From Antilocapra americana (taxonomy: Eukaryota; Chordata; Mammalia; Artiodactyla; Antilocapridae), in assembly GCA_007570785.1 (NCBI GenBank), contig ML661761.1, forward strand, positions 1-64,000: DNA of 64,000 nt. Reading direction: 5' to 3'. Below are positions 21,101 through 35,100 of the stretch, one piece after another. Each line of letters opens with the position of its first letter. Within the stretch, counting starts at the first letter, position 1. The position numbers and the translations under genes were made by a program. The notes under the pieces were generated by a model. That model worked only from the letters and a program-made list of their open reading frames with translations. It searched no databases and was not told the DNA's origin.

Positions 21101-24100
21101 CTATCTTGGGGAACCTCTGGAGTGGCATAAAGGGATTCAAGCCTCCATTCAACTTTCAAGAGGGAACTTGGCATTTCTCTAAAGTCACTCTAAGGGAATT
21201 GGGCTTCATCTCACATTTAGGACCGAATATCATGGTATTTCATGAGTTGAAGTGGGAAACATGGGGTTCCTCTTGAGTACCTATGGGGACCTCAGGATAC
21301 ATCTCTTGTTGCCTCTGGGGAGTCAGGGGTCCTTCCGAGTTGCCAGGGTGGATTCCACTGACGTCACTGCAGGGTAATAGGGCCTCATCCCTTGTTGAGG
21401 TGGGAATCGCGATGTTCTACTCCTGGTGCAACAGATACCTTGGTGATCCTTCAAGTGTCAGCTGAGCAGTATACTTTGTTTCGAGTTGAGGCATGGAACA
21501 CTGCTTTCCTCTCTAGTTGTAAATAAGATGCCTGTCCTCCTGTCATGTTGAGGCAGGAAACTCAAGCTTTTTCTAGAGGTGCATCAGGGAAAGTAGAAAT
21601 CCCTTTGTGTTCCGAGGTGATACTCAGGATAGCATCTGAGGCACTGTAAGAGATTTAGGCCTTATATGCAGTTGAGAGGGAACTTGTTGACCATTCGACT
21701 TGTGGCAGCAACTGCTCATTTCCTCCTGAGTTTCAATATATGAAACATGCCTCCTTTTGAAGTGCAAGGGGAAATTAGGGATTCCTCTCTAGTTGAAGGA
21801 AGGGAAATGACCCTCATCTCGAGATAAGATTAGGAACACGGAGCTCTTATCGAGTTGCATCGGGAATATTGGGATTCCTCTCAAATTGTAATGGGTATCT
21901 TGGGGAGCCTCTGAAGTTGCATAAAGTGAGGAGTGGTTTCCTTTAGAGTTGTGAGGAAGACTGCGGAATTGCTCCTGAGGCACAGCCTGCGAAATGGCCT
22001 CATCTCATGTTGAGGGGGAAATCTCATGGTTTTCTCGAGTTGCAGGTGGTTGCTTGGGGTTCCTTTTGACTTGAGAAGAGGACCTCATGGAACCTCTCGA
22101 GTTGCCTCAGAGATGTCAGGTGTCCTACCATGTCACAAAGGGCACCTCAGCATTCCCCTCTAGTGGCTACAGGGGAATAGGGTTTCATCTCGAGTAGGGT
22201 GGGGAACTCAGTGTTTCTCTTCAGTTGTGAAAGGGATGTCCATGTTCCTATGGAGTTTCAAATGGGAACTCAAGCCATATCTTGTCTTGGTGCATGGGAC
22301 ACAGCTTTCCTCTAGAGTTGTGAAAAGGATGTCAGGCCTCCTGTCGAGTTGAGGTGGGGAACTCAGGCTTCTTCCAGAAGGTACAAGAGGGGATTCAAAT
22401 CCCCCTTCAAGTTTTTAGAGGGAATGAGTGGTCCCATTCGAGTCGATCCCAGTGAATCAGACCTTATTTCAAAATGAGTTAGATCCTGGTGTCCTTTTGA
22501 CTTGTAGCAGGAACCTCGAAGATCCTCTGGTTTTGAAATAGGTGAGCCAGTGCTCCTCTTGAGGTGTGATGGAAATTCAGCATATGTCAGAAATCAAAGC
22601 AGGGGAATCTACCCTCATCTTGTGATGAGGTGGAGAACATGGGGCTCCTCTCAAAATGTGTCTGGAAATGTGGGATTCCTCTTGAGTTGAGAAGGGTATC
22701 TCGGAGACCATCTGGAGGTACCTAAAAAGAGACAAACTTCCATTCAAGTGGGAGAGTGAACTCAGGAATGCTCTCAAGGCGCTTCAGGTGAAAAGGACCC
22801 ATCTCTCATTGAAGGGGAATCTCATGGATTTTCACGAGATATGGCGAAAATCTCGGGGTTCTTCTCAGGTTGTGAGAGGTATCTCTGGGAACACTTGCAT
22901 TTGCATGAAAGGAGTCAAGTCTCCATTCAAGTTTGGAGAAGAAACTGGGAATTGCTCTCAAAGCCCTGCAAGGGAAAAGCTCCTCATCTCAAAAAGAGCG
23001 ATTAATCTTGTGGTTTATCTCGAGTTGTGGCAGGTAGCTTGGGGTTTTTCCTGAGTTGAGATGAGTAGCTCCATAAACCTCTCCTATTGCTTCAGGCAAG
23101 CCAGGCCTCCTTATGGCCTGCGAGGGGCACCTTGGAATTTCTAATGAGTGGCTGCAGGGAAATGGGGCCTCATCTAGATTGAGGCAGGAAACTCAGGGTT
23201 CCTTTCGAGATGTGATGGGTATTTCAGGGAAATATGCCTCTGGAGTGGCATAAATGGAGTCAAGCTTCCATTCACGTTTCGAGAGGGAACTGGGAATTTC
23301 TCCTATGTCACCTCAAGAAAAGTGGGCTTCATCTCGCATTGAGGGTCAAATCTCCTGGTATTTTATGAGCTGCATCTTGAAGCTTTGGAACTCGAGTTCC
23401 AAAGGGGACCTCAGGGAACCTCTCTTGTTGCCTCAGGCATGTTAGTCCTCCATTCAAATTCCCAGGGGGCAGATGGGGATTCCTCTCAAGTTGCTGCAGG
23501 GGAATAGGGCCTCATCCCGATTTGAGGTGGGAAATTGGGCATTGCACTCCAGTTGAGACAGATTCCTCGGGGTACCTTGGAGTTTCAGCCTTGGAGTATA
23601 AATTGTTTCGTGTTGAGGCTTGGAACTCTGCTTTTCTTTGAGTTTTAAATGAGGTATGTGTCCTCCTGTCATGTTGAGACAGGAAACCTCACGCTTTTCT
23701 AGTGTTGCACAGGGCATTCAGGCATCCCTTTGTGGTGTGAGGGAAGCTTGGGATTCCATTTGAGTCGCTGCAAGAGAATTATGTGGTATTTCGAGTTTAG
23801 GGGGCAGTCGCTGACCTTTCAACATATGACAGGAACTGCACGTTTCCAGTCTATGACACAGGCCTCCTCTTGAGGTACCAGGAGAAATGAGGGGTTCCTG
23901 TAGAGTCAAAGCAGGGGAAATGGCCTTTATCTCGAGATGAGTTGTGGAACATGGAGCTCTTCTCAGGTTGCTGTGGGAAAATCAGGGTTCCTCCCCGAGA
24001 TGTGTATCTTGGGGAGCCTCTGAAGTTGCATAAGGTGAGGAATGGTTTCCTTTCACGTTATGAGGGGGACCGCGGGATTGTTCCCAAGGCACTTCCTGTG

Positions 24101-26125
24101 AAATGGCCTCTTCTCATGTTGAGGGGGGAATTTCGTGGTTTTCTCGAGTTGCAAATGAATGCTTGTGGTTCCTCTTGACTTGAGATTGGGACCTCAATGA
24201 ATCTCTTAGATGCATTAGAGACTTCAGGCTTCCTATTGTGTCACAAAAGTATCTGAGCATTCCTCTCAAGTGGCTGCAGGGGAGTAAGGCTTCATTGCAA
24301 GTTCAGGTGTGAAACTCAGGGTTCCTCTTCAGTTGCGAGAGAGGGATTTAGGGGTACCTATCGAGTTTCAACAGGGGAGTCAAGCCAAATCTCGGCTGGT
24401 GGCATGGAAATCAACTTTCCTCTCAAAGCTGTCATAGGAATCTGGGGCATCCTGTCAAGTTGAGGTGAGCAAATCAGGCTTTTTCCTGAGGAGCAAAAGG
24501 GGATTCAGACCTCCCTTTGTGTTGTTAGAGGAAATGAGTGGTTCCATTCGTGTCAATCCCAGAGAATCAAGCCTTTCTCGAGTTGAGAGAGAACTCAGTG
24601 CCCTTTGAACTTGTGACAGTTGCCTTGGGTTTCCTCTGGATTTGCAGGAGGTGGAATAGGCCTCCTCTTGAGGTGTGAGGGAAAATCAGCATGTGTCAGC
24701 AATCAACACAGGGGAATTGGCCCTCAAAGTGAAATGAGGAGGGAACAGGGAGCTCCTCTGGAATTGCATCTGGAAACTCGGGGTTCCTCTCAAGGTGGTA
24801 TGGGTATCTTGTGTAACCTCTGGAGCTGCCTAAAGAGAGTCAAGCCTTGTTTCAAGTGCGAGAAGTAACTCAGGATTGCTGTTGAGGTGCTGTTCATGAA
24901 TAGGTCCCCATCTTGCACTGAAGGCAAATCTCATGGATTTTATCCAGTTGTGATAGGAAGTTAGAGGTTCTTCTCAGGTTGTGACGGGTAACTCTGGGAA
25001 CACCTGGATTTGCATGAAAGGAGTCAAGCCTCCACTCTAGTTGGAAGAAGAAATTGGGGATTGGTCTCGAAACACTGCAAGGGAAAAGGACTGCTTCTCT
25101 TGTTGAGCATCTGATCTTCTGGTTTTTCTTGAGTTGTGGTGGGAGGCTTGGGGTCCATCTCACATTGTGAGGGTACCTCAACGAACCTCTCCTATTATCT
25201 CAGGGAAGACAGGCCTATTTTCAAGCTGTGAGGGGAACCCCTGGATCCCTCCCTAGTGGCTTCAGGGGAATGGCTCCTCATCTAGAGTAGAGGCTGGAAA
25301 TCAGTGTTACTCTCCTGTTGAGATGGGTATCTCAGGGAACCTCTGAAGTGGCATAAAGGGAGTCAAGTTTCCATTAAACTTTCGAGAGGGGACTCGGCAT
25401 TTCTCTCAAGTCACTGCAAGGGAATTGGGCTTCATCTCGCATTGAGGATAAAATCTCGTAGCATTTCATGAGTTGCAGCGGGAATATTGGGGTTCCTCTT
25501 GCGTCCTGACAGGGACCTCAGGGAACCTCTCTTGTTGCCTCTGGGAAGTCAGGGGTCCTTTCGAGTTGCCAAGGCAGTTCAGGACTGCACTCGAGTCACT
25601 GCAGCGGAATATGACTTTATCCCGAGTTGATGTAGGAATCTCAGTATTCCTCTAATGGTGAGACAGATACCTCAGCATTCCTTCGAGGTTCAGATGATGA
25701 ATATACTTCGTTTCCAGTTGAGGCATGGGACTCTGCTTTCCTTTGGAGTTTTAAATATGGTGTTTGTGCTTATGTTGTGTTGAGGCAGGAAACCTGAGCT
25801 TTTTCTAGAGATGTATCAAGGCAGCCAGACTTCCCTTCATGTTGTGAGGAAAAACTCGGGATTCCATTTGAGTTGCTGTAAAAGAATTATGCATTATACG
25901 CCATTGAGGAGAAACTTGATGACCATTCAACTTGTGGCAGCAACTGTGCATTTCCTCTCTAGTTTCAATGCATGAGACAGGATTCCTTTTGAGGTGCAAT
26001 GGGGAAGTAGGGATTCCTCCTAAGTCGAAACAGCAGAAATGGCCTTCATCTCGAGATGAGTTGGGGGACAAGGAGATCTCATGCTGTAGCAGGAAAGTTG
26101 CGGTTCCTCTCCAGTATTGATGGGG
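18100..26125 (+). repeat. Satellite segment A2, ~2.1-kb higher-order repeat
   Basis: One landmark (GGGAAAGTAGGGATTCCTNTC type) recurs at about 19,665, 21,770, 23,885 and 25,998; another (GTCAAAGCAGGGGAATYG type) at about 20,475, 22,590 and 24,700. Both give a period of ~2.1 kb, about 68 monomers of 31 bp. Roughly four units are present. The unit contains blocks shared with segment B, including the GAGGCATGGAACTCTGCTTTC block that precedes the GTGCAACAGGG monomer, so A2 and B share an ancestor. Confidence 0.75.
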
Positions 26126-29100
26126 ACCTCAGTTAGCCTCTTGTCTTGCGGAGGGAAATCAAATCTTCTTTTCTGTTGCATGCAGGGCCGTAGGATTGCT
26201 CTGTAGTCGCTGCTTGGGCATCATAGTGTCTCATTTCAATTTAAGGTGGAGGAACTCAGGGATCCATGTCCATTTGTGACATGGATCTCAGGGTTCCTAT
26301 CGAGTTTAACCTAGGAGACGTTCCTAGACTCATGTTGAGGAATGGAACTCTGCTTTCCTTTTGAGATGTAAAAGGGGAGGGTCAGGACTCCTGTCTGACT
26401 GAGACAGGGTATTGGAGCTTTTTCTAGATTTACAATAATGGAGTTAGTTCTCCCTGTGTGTTGTGAGGCAAATATCCAGAGATTCAGGAGAATAAGGCCT
26501 AATCTCAAGTGGAGGGCAACTCAGTGTCCTTCTGAGTGGGAGCTGGAAACTTTGGGTTCCTATTGAGTTTCAGTAGCTGAGAAAGCCCTCCTCTTGAGGT
26601 GTGAGAGGAAAGTTGGGAGTCCTTTCATGAAGACGCAGGGTATAATTGGTGATGAGTTGGGGAATACGGGGCTCTTTTGAGTTGTGGTGCAGAACGCGAG
26701 GTTCCTCTGAAATGGTGATGCATATCTTGGGGATTCTCTTGAGTTGCATAAAAGGAGTCAAGCTTCCTCTTGAGTTTCGAGAGTGGACTTGAGATTCCTC
26801 TAGATGTGCTGCATAGGAACAGGGCCTCACTCACATTGAAGGGTTAATATCTTCATTTCTTGAGAAGCAGTGCAAAGTTTAGTGTTCCTATAGATCTGCC
26901 ACAGGGGAACTCAGGGAACCTCTTTAAGCCTCAGGAATGTCACGTGAACTTTCAAGTTTTCAAGAGGAGCGGGGGAAAATTTCCATGTCGCTTCAGGGGA
27001 ATCAGGCCACATTTACATTCAGCGGGAAATCTTGGGATGTTTCTCTATTTGTGGTGGGCAATCTCTTGAGTTGCAGCGGGCAGGTTTGGATTCCTCTCAA
27101 GTTGCAACGTGGTCTTCTGGGATCCTCTAATGTTGCCTCAGGAAAGGCAAGCCCTCCTTTAGAAGTGCAAGTGCCATCTTGGGTGACTTCAGTGACTTCT
27201 TGAGTCACTGAAGTGGAATAGGGCCTCATCTGTGGTTGAGGTGTGAAACTCAGGCATCCCTTCCAGTTTCAACAGGGCCTTCAGAGTTCCTATTGAGTTT
27301 CTACAAGACAGTCAGGCCTCATTGCTTTTTTAGGCATGTCACTCCTCTTTCCTCTCGAGATGTCAAGACTCCTTTTAGTTCAGATGGGGCATTTGGGCTT
27401 TTCCTAGATGTGTACAACAGGGAAGTCAGACCTCCACTCATGTAGCTGAGGTTATACCTGGAGTTTCATTCTAGTTGGCACAGGGGACTCAGGCCTCATG
27501 TTGAGTTGAGTTCATTATCTTGTGGTTTTTCTCGAGTAATGGTGGGAAGCTTGGAGTCCCACTCGAGTCATGACAGGGACCTAATCGAGCCTCTTGTCTT
27601 TCACAGGGAAGTCAAGTCTCCTTTCGAGTTCCCTGTGGGAGTGTGAGATTGCTCTGGAGCTGCTGCCAGGGAATCATAGGTTTCTCATTTCTATTTCAGG
27701 CGGGAGCACTCAGAAATCCATGGTGATTTGTGAGAGGGATCTCAGGGTTCCTATTGAGTTTCAAATGGGGGTCAGGCCTCATGTTGAGGCATGGAACTCT
27801 GCTTTCCTCTTGAGTTGTAAAAGGATGAGGAGACAGGTCTCCTCTCCAGTTGAAGCAGGGATCTGGGGCTTTTTCTAGAGGTACAACAAGGGAGTTAAGT
27901 GTCCTTTTGTGTTGTGAGGCAAATATCTAGAGGTGCAGGAGAATCAGGCCTCATATGGAGTCAAGGACAACTCAGGGTCCTTTTGACTTGCGGCAGGAAC
28001 ATATGTGTTCCTTATGAATTTCAATAGGTAAGAAAGGCCTCCTCTTGAGGTGCGAGGGGAAAGTCAGGATCCTCTTGAGAAAATTCACAGGCTAATCTTC
28101 CCTCATCTTGCAATAAGGTTGTAAACACAGGATTCTTTCTAGTTGGGGCAAGGAACCCGAGGTTCCTCTGAAAAGGTGATGCCTATCTTGGGGATTCTAT
28201 TGAACTGCATAAAGAGAATCAAGCTTCCTCTTGAGTTTTGAGAGGGAACTTGGGAATGTTCTGGAGGCCCTACACGGGAAAAGGGCCTCACCTCACATTG
28301 AAGGGGGAATCTCTTTGTTTCTTGAATTATGGTGGGAAATTTATTATTCCTCTCGATCTGCCACTTTGACCTCAGGGAACCTCTTGTGAAGCTTCGGTAA
28401 GTCAAGGTAACTTTTGAGTTTCCAGGAGGAGCCAAAGAACATTGTCAAGTAACTGCAGGAGAACCAGGGCCTATATCAGTTTCAGGGGAAATCTTTGGAT
28501 GTTTCTCAAGTTGTGGCCGGCAGTAACTTGAGTTGAGGCAGACAATTTTGGATTCATCTCGAGTTGCTACAAAGTCCTTTGGGAGCCTCTTATGTTGTCT
28601 CAGGGAAGTCAGGCCCTCCTTTCAATGTGAAAGGGACATCTCAGGCTCTTCATGAGTCACTGATGTGGAATAGGGCCTCATTTGGTGTTGAGGTGTGAAA
28701 CTTAGCATATCTCTCCAGGTTCAACAGGGCCATCTGTGTTCCTAATGAGTTTCTCAAGGAGAGTCAGCCATCATCTCATTTTGAGGCTTGAAACTACTCT
28801 TTCCTCTTGAGGTATCAGGACTCAATTCAGTTCTACAGGGCATTTGAGCTTTTCTAGATGTGTGCAACAAGAGAGTCAGACCTCCTTTCATGAAGTTGAG
28901 GCTGTACCTGGGGTTCCATTCTAATCAGCACAGGGGGAAAAGGCCTAATCTAGAGTTCAGGGGGTATCTTGTGGTTTTTCTCGAGCTGTGGTGGGAAGCT
29001 TGGGGTTCCACTTGAGTCATGACGGGCACCTCACTGAGCATCTCTTCTTGCCTAAGGAATTCAAGTCTCCTTTCAAGTTGACTTTGGGAGTGTGGAGTCA

Positions 29101-32100
29101 CTGCCTGAACATCATAGGGGCTCATTTCTATTTAAGGCGGGATAACTCAGGGTTACATCTCCATTTGTGTCAGGGATGATAGGATTCTAATTGATTTTAA
29201 ACTCTGAGTCAGGCCTCGGTTCATGTTTAGATATGGAACTCCACTTTCCTCTCAAGTTGTAAAAGAGGTGGCAGTCAGGACTCCTGTTCAGTAAAGCAGA
29301 GAACTGGGGCTTTCCCTAGAGGTACAACAAGGGAGTTAGGCCTCCCTTCATGTTGAAAAGTGAATACCCAGAGGTGCAGGAGAATCAGGCCTTATCTAGA
29401 GTTGAGGGGCAACTTGGTGTCATTTCCATTTGCTGCAGGAACCTCTGGGTTCCTCTTGAGATGCAAGAGGTAATCAGGAGTCCACTCGAGAAGACATATT
29501 GGTTAATCAAACCTAATCTCGCAATGAGGTGGGGAACACGAGGCTCTTTCGAGTGGTGGTGGGGAACACAAAGTTTTTTTTTTTCCATGAAGTTCTTCTT
29601 GAACAGTGACACGTACCTTGGGAATGCCCTTGAGGTACATAAAGGGAGTTAAGCTTCCTCTTGGGTTCCAAGAGGGAACTTGGGACTGCTCAGGAGGCAA
29701 TTAATGGGAAATGGGCTGCCCCTTGCATTAAAGGGGGAAACTATTTGCTTCTTGATTTGTGGCAGGAAGTTTAGTGTTCCTCTCAATCGGCCATAGGGAC
29801 CCTAGGGAACGTCTCATGAAACCTTTGGGTAGTCAATGCAAATTTGGAGTTTTGAGGAGGAACCGAGGAAGATTCTCCAGTCACTACAGGGGAATCAGCC
29901 CTCAAATGGCATTCAGGGGGAAATCTCGGGATGTTTCTCGAGTTGTGGTGGCCAGTTTTAGATTCCTCTCAAATTGCAAAATGGTCCTCTGGGAGCCTAT
30001 AATGTTGCCTCAGGGAAATCAGACCCTCGTTTTGATGTGGGAAGGCCAATCTGGGGCTCTTCTAGAGTCACTGCAGCAGAATAGGGCTTCATCTGGAGTT
30101 GAGGTGTGAAACTGAGTGTTCCTCTCCTGTTTCCACAGGGCTAGCAAAGTTCCAATTGAGTTTTTACAAGAGAGTTAGCGCTCATCTCCTTTTGGGCCTG
30201 TAACTCATTTTCCTCTCAAGTTGTCAGGACTCCTTTTGGTTCAGGTGGGACATTTGGGCTTTTCCTAGATGTGTGCAACAGGGGAGTCAGACTTCCATTC
30301 GTGTAGTTGAGGGTATACCTGAGGTTCCGTTCAAGTCACCACAGTGGAATAAAGCCTCATCTCGAATCGAGGGGGTTATCTTGTGATTTTTCTCGAGTTG
30401 TCAAGGGAAGCTTTGGGTTCCACTCAAGTCATGACGGGCACCTCTGTGAGCCTCTTGTCTTGCCTAGGGTACTCAAGTTTCCTTTCAATTTGACTTTGGT
30501 ATCATGGGATTGCTCTGGAGTTAGGGTCTCATTTCGATTAAAGGCAGGGGAACTCAGAGTTACATCTTCATTTGTGACAGGGATGTCAAGATTCTTACTG
30601 ATTTTAAACTGGGAGTCATGTCTCAGTTCATGTTGAGGCATGGAACTCTGCTTTCCTCTTGAGTTGTAAAAGAGGCGGCAGTCAGGACTCCTGTCCAGTT
30701 AAGGCAATGAACTAGGGCTTTGTCTAGAGATACAACAAGGGAGTTAGTCCTCACTTTGTATTGTGAGGCTCATACCCTAGGTGCAGGAGATTCAGGCCTT
30801 ATCCAGAGTTGAAGGGCAACTAGGTGTCATTTCAACTTGGGGCAGGAACATCTGCGTTCCTCTTGAGTTTCAATAGGTGAGAAAGGCCTCCTCTTGAGAT
30901 ATGACAGGTAAGTCAGGAGTCCTCTAAAGATGCCATAGCGGGTAATTGGCCCTCATCTCATGATGAGGTGAACACGGGACTCTTTTGGGTGGTGGCGGGG
31001 AATGTGAGGTTCCTCTTGAACAGTGACACATATGTTGGGGATGCTCTTAAGGTGAATAAATGAAGTCAAGCTTCCTCTTGAATTTTGACAGAGAACTTGG
31101 GACTGTTCAGGAGGTGCTGATTGGGAAATGGGCCTCCCTTTGCATTGAGAGGGAAAACTATTTGTTTCCTGAGTTGTGGCAGGAACTTTAGTGTTCCTCT
31201 CTATCGGCCCCGGGGACCTTAGGGAACCTCTTGTGAAACTTCAGGGTAGTCAAGGCAAATTTCGAGTTCGAGGAGGAGCTGAGAAAGATTCTCTAGTCAC
31301 TACTGGGGATCAGACCTCAAATCGCATTCAGGGGGAAATCTTGACATTTTCCTCGAGTTTCAGCGGACAGTTTTGGATTCCTCTCGAGTTGCAAACTGGT
31401 CTTCTGGGAGACTCTAATGTTGCTTCAGGGAAATCAGGCACACCTTTTGATATGTCAGGGCCATAACTGGGCACCTCTCGATTCACTCAAACAGAATAGA
31501 GCCTCATCTGGTGTTGCAGTATGAAACTCCTGCTTCTTCTCCAGGTTCTACATGGCTATCACAGGTTCTATTGAGTTTCTACAAGAGAGTCAACCCTCAT
31601 CTGGTTTTGAGGCATGTAACTCTTCTTTCCGAGTTGTTAGAAATCCTTTTAGTTCAGGGAGGGCATTTGGGCTTTGCCTAGATATGTGCAACAGGGGAGT
31701 CAGTCCTCCCTTTGTGTAGTTGAGAATATACCTCTGGTTCCCTTCTAGCTGGCACAGGAAAATAAGGCCTCATCTCATGTTGAGGGAGTTATTTTGTGGT
31801 TTTTCTCGAGTTTTGGTTGGAAGTTTTGGGTTTCATTGATTCATGATGGAGATCTAATTGAGCCTCTCCCCTTGCCCAGGGAAGTGAAGTCTCCTTTCAT
31901 GTTTCACGAGGGAGCATGGGAATGCTCTTGAGTCACTGCCAGGGCAATATAGGGTATCATTTCGATTTAAGGGGTGGATCACAGGGTTTCATCTCCATTC
32001 ATCACTGGGATCTTAGCAATACTATCAAGTTTTAACTGGGATTCAGGGCTCGGCTCATGTTGAGGCATGGAACTCCACTTTCCTCTCAAGTTGTAAAATG

Positions 32101-35100
32101 GGGGAAGTTCAGGATTCATGTCCAGTGGAGACAGGGAACTGGGACTGTTTCTAGAGGTACAATAAGGGAGTAAGGCCTCCCTTCGTGTTGAGAAGCAAAT
32201 ACCCAGAAGTGCAGGAGAATCAGGCCTTATCTAGAATTGAGAAACAACTAGGAGTCCTTTTGACTTGAGGCAGGAAACTCTGGGTACCTCTAGAATTTCA
32301 GTAGGTGAGAAAGGCCTCCTCTTAAGTCCAGGAGAAATGTTATGAGTCCTCTTGAGAAGATGCAGGGTCTTATCAGCCTCATCTCGTGAAGAAGTGGGTA
32401 AAACCTGGCTCTTTTGAGTTGTTGGGGGGACACAAGTTTCCTCTTGAACAGTGACATGTATCTTGGGGATTCTCTTGAGTTGCATAAAGGGAGGCAAGCT
32501 TTCACTTGAGTTTTGAGAGGGAACTTGGAACTGTTCTGGAGGTTCTGCATGGGAAAAAGGCCTCACCTCACACTGAGGGGAGGAATTTCTTCATTTCTTG
32601 AGTACCAGTGGAAAGTTTAGTGTCACTCTCAATCTACCATGGGAAACTCAGGGACATCTCGTGAAGCCTCAGGGAAGTTAAGTCAATTTTCAAATTTCTA
32701 GGAGGAACTGAGGAAGCTTCTCCACTCACTGCAGGGAAACAGGCCTATGTCTCTTTCTGGGGGAAATCTTGTGATGTTTTCAAGTCTCAGCAGGCAGATT
32801 TGGATTCCTCTTGAGTTGCCACATTGTCCTCTCGGAGCCTCTAATGTTGCCTCAGGGAAGTCAGGCCATCCTTTCAATGTGTGATGGCCATCTCAGGGCT
32901 CTACTTGAGTCACTACAGTGGAATAGGGTCTCATCTGGAATTGAAGTGTGAAACTCAGGGTTCCTCTCCAGTTCTGGCAGGGCTATCAGAGTTCCTATTG
33001 AGTTTCTACAAGAGAGTCAGTCCTCATTTTGTTTTGAGAGATGTAACTCCTCTTACTTCTCTAGTTTTCAGCACTCCTTTAGTTCAGGCAGGGCATTTAG
33101 GCTATTCCTAGATATGTGCAACATAGGGGGTCAGACATTCATTCATGTAGTTGAGGGTATACCTGAAGTTCCTTTTCAGACGGCACAGGGGTATAAAGCC
33201 TCATCTAGAGTTAAGGTGGTTATCTTGTGGTTTTTCTCGAGTTGTGGTGGGAAGCTTGGGATTCCACTCGAGTCATGACAGGGACCTCAGTGAGCCTTTC
33301 ATCTTCTTCAGGGAAGTAAAGTTTCATTTCGAGTTGAATTGTGAGCGTGAGGTTACTCTGGAGTTGCTGCCGGGGCATCATAGTGTCCCATTCAACTTAA
33401 GGTGGAGAAACCCAGGGTTCCATCTCCATAAGTGACAGGGATCTCAAAGTTACTATTGAGTTTAAACTGGGAGTCAGGTCTTGAATCATGCTGAAGCATG
33501 GGACTGCACTTTCCTCTTGAATTGCATAAAGGTGGGGGTCAGGACTCTTTTGTTGAGGTAGGGAACTGGAGCTTTGTCTAGTTGTACAACAAAGGAGTTA
33601 GTCCTCCCTTCAGGTTGTATGGCAAATACCCAAAAGTGCAGAGAATCAGGCCTTATCTCAAGTTGAGGGGCAACTTGGTGTCCTGTGGACTAGTAGCAGA
33701 AAGGTCTAGGTTTCTATCGTGTTTCAATATGGGAGAAAGGCCTCCTCTTGAGGTGGGAAAAGAAAGTTGAGAGTCCTCTCAAGAATAAGCAATGTCTAAT
33801 TAGCCCTCATCTACTGATGATGTGAGGAACACAGGACTATTTCAAGTTGTGGCATGGAATGTGAGGCTCCTCTTGAATGACGACGTGTATCTTGGGGATT
33901 CTCCTGTGTTGCATAAAGGGAGTCAAGCTTCCTTTTGAGATTTGAAAGGGAACTTTGAACTTTTCTGAAGGCTATGAATGGGAAAAGGGCCTACAATTGC
34001 ATTGAGGCGGGTATCTGTTTGTTTCTTGAGTTGTGGTGGGAAGTGTAGTGTTCCTCTCAATCTGCCTTGGAGACATCAGAGAAACTCTGTTGAAGCCTCA
34101 GGAGAATCTTGGCGACTTTCCAGTTTTGAGAAGGAGATGCGGAAATTTCTCATGTCACTGCAGGGAAACCAGGCATCCTCTCGCATTCAGGGTGAAATCT
34201 TGTGATATTTTTCGAGTTACAGTGGGCAGTTTCTTGAGTTGTGGATGGCAGGTTTACAATCCTCTCATTTTGAAACATGGTCTTCTGGGAGCCTCTAATT
34301 ATGCCTCAAGGAGTCATGCCCTTCTTTCGATGTTTGAGAGCCATCTAAGAGATCTTCTCGAGTCACTGCAGTGAAATAGGGCTTCATCTGTAGTAGAGGT
34401 GTTAAACTAAGGGATCCTCTCCTCTTTTGACAGGGCTATCAGTGTTGCTATGGAGGTTCTACAAGAGAGTCAGCCCTCATCTCATTTTGAGGTATGTAAC
34501 TCCACTTTCCTCTCGAATTTTCAGGACTCCTTTTATTTCAGGTTGAGCATTTGAGCTTTTCCTAGATGTGTGCAAGATGGGAGTCAGATATCCAGGGTAT
34601 ATTTGAGGGTATAACTGGTGTCCCATTCCAGTCAGTGCCAGGGAATAAGGCCTCATTTCGAGTTGAGGGGGTTATATTTTGGTTTGCTTCTAGTTATGGT
34701 GGGAAGATTATGGTTCAATTCAAGTTGTTATAGGGACTTCATTGAGCCTATCGTCTTACTCAGGGACGTCAAGTCCCCTTTCAAGTTGCCTCTGTGAGCT
34801 CTGGATTGCCCTGGAGTTGCTGCTGGGGCACCATAGGGTCTCATTTCGATTTAACGTTGGGGAAGTAAGGTTTCCTTCCCCATTTGCTAAAGGGATCTCT
34901 GGGTCTCTATCGAGTTTTAACTGGGAGTCAGGCCACAGCTTGTTTTGAGGCTTTCCTCTCGAGTTGTAAAACTGGGTATCAGGACTCCTTTCCAGTTAAT
35001 TCAGAGAACGGGGGATTTTTAGAGAGGTACAGCAAGGGAGTTAGGCCTTCCATTGTGTTGTGGCAGCAAATACCCAGAGCTGCAGGAAAATCAGGTCTTA

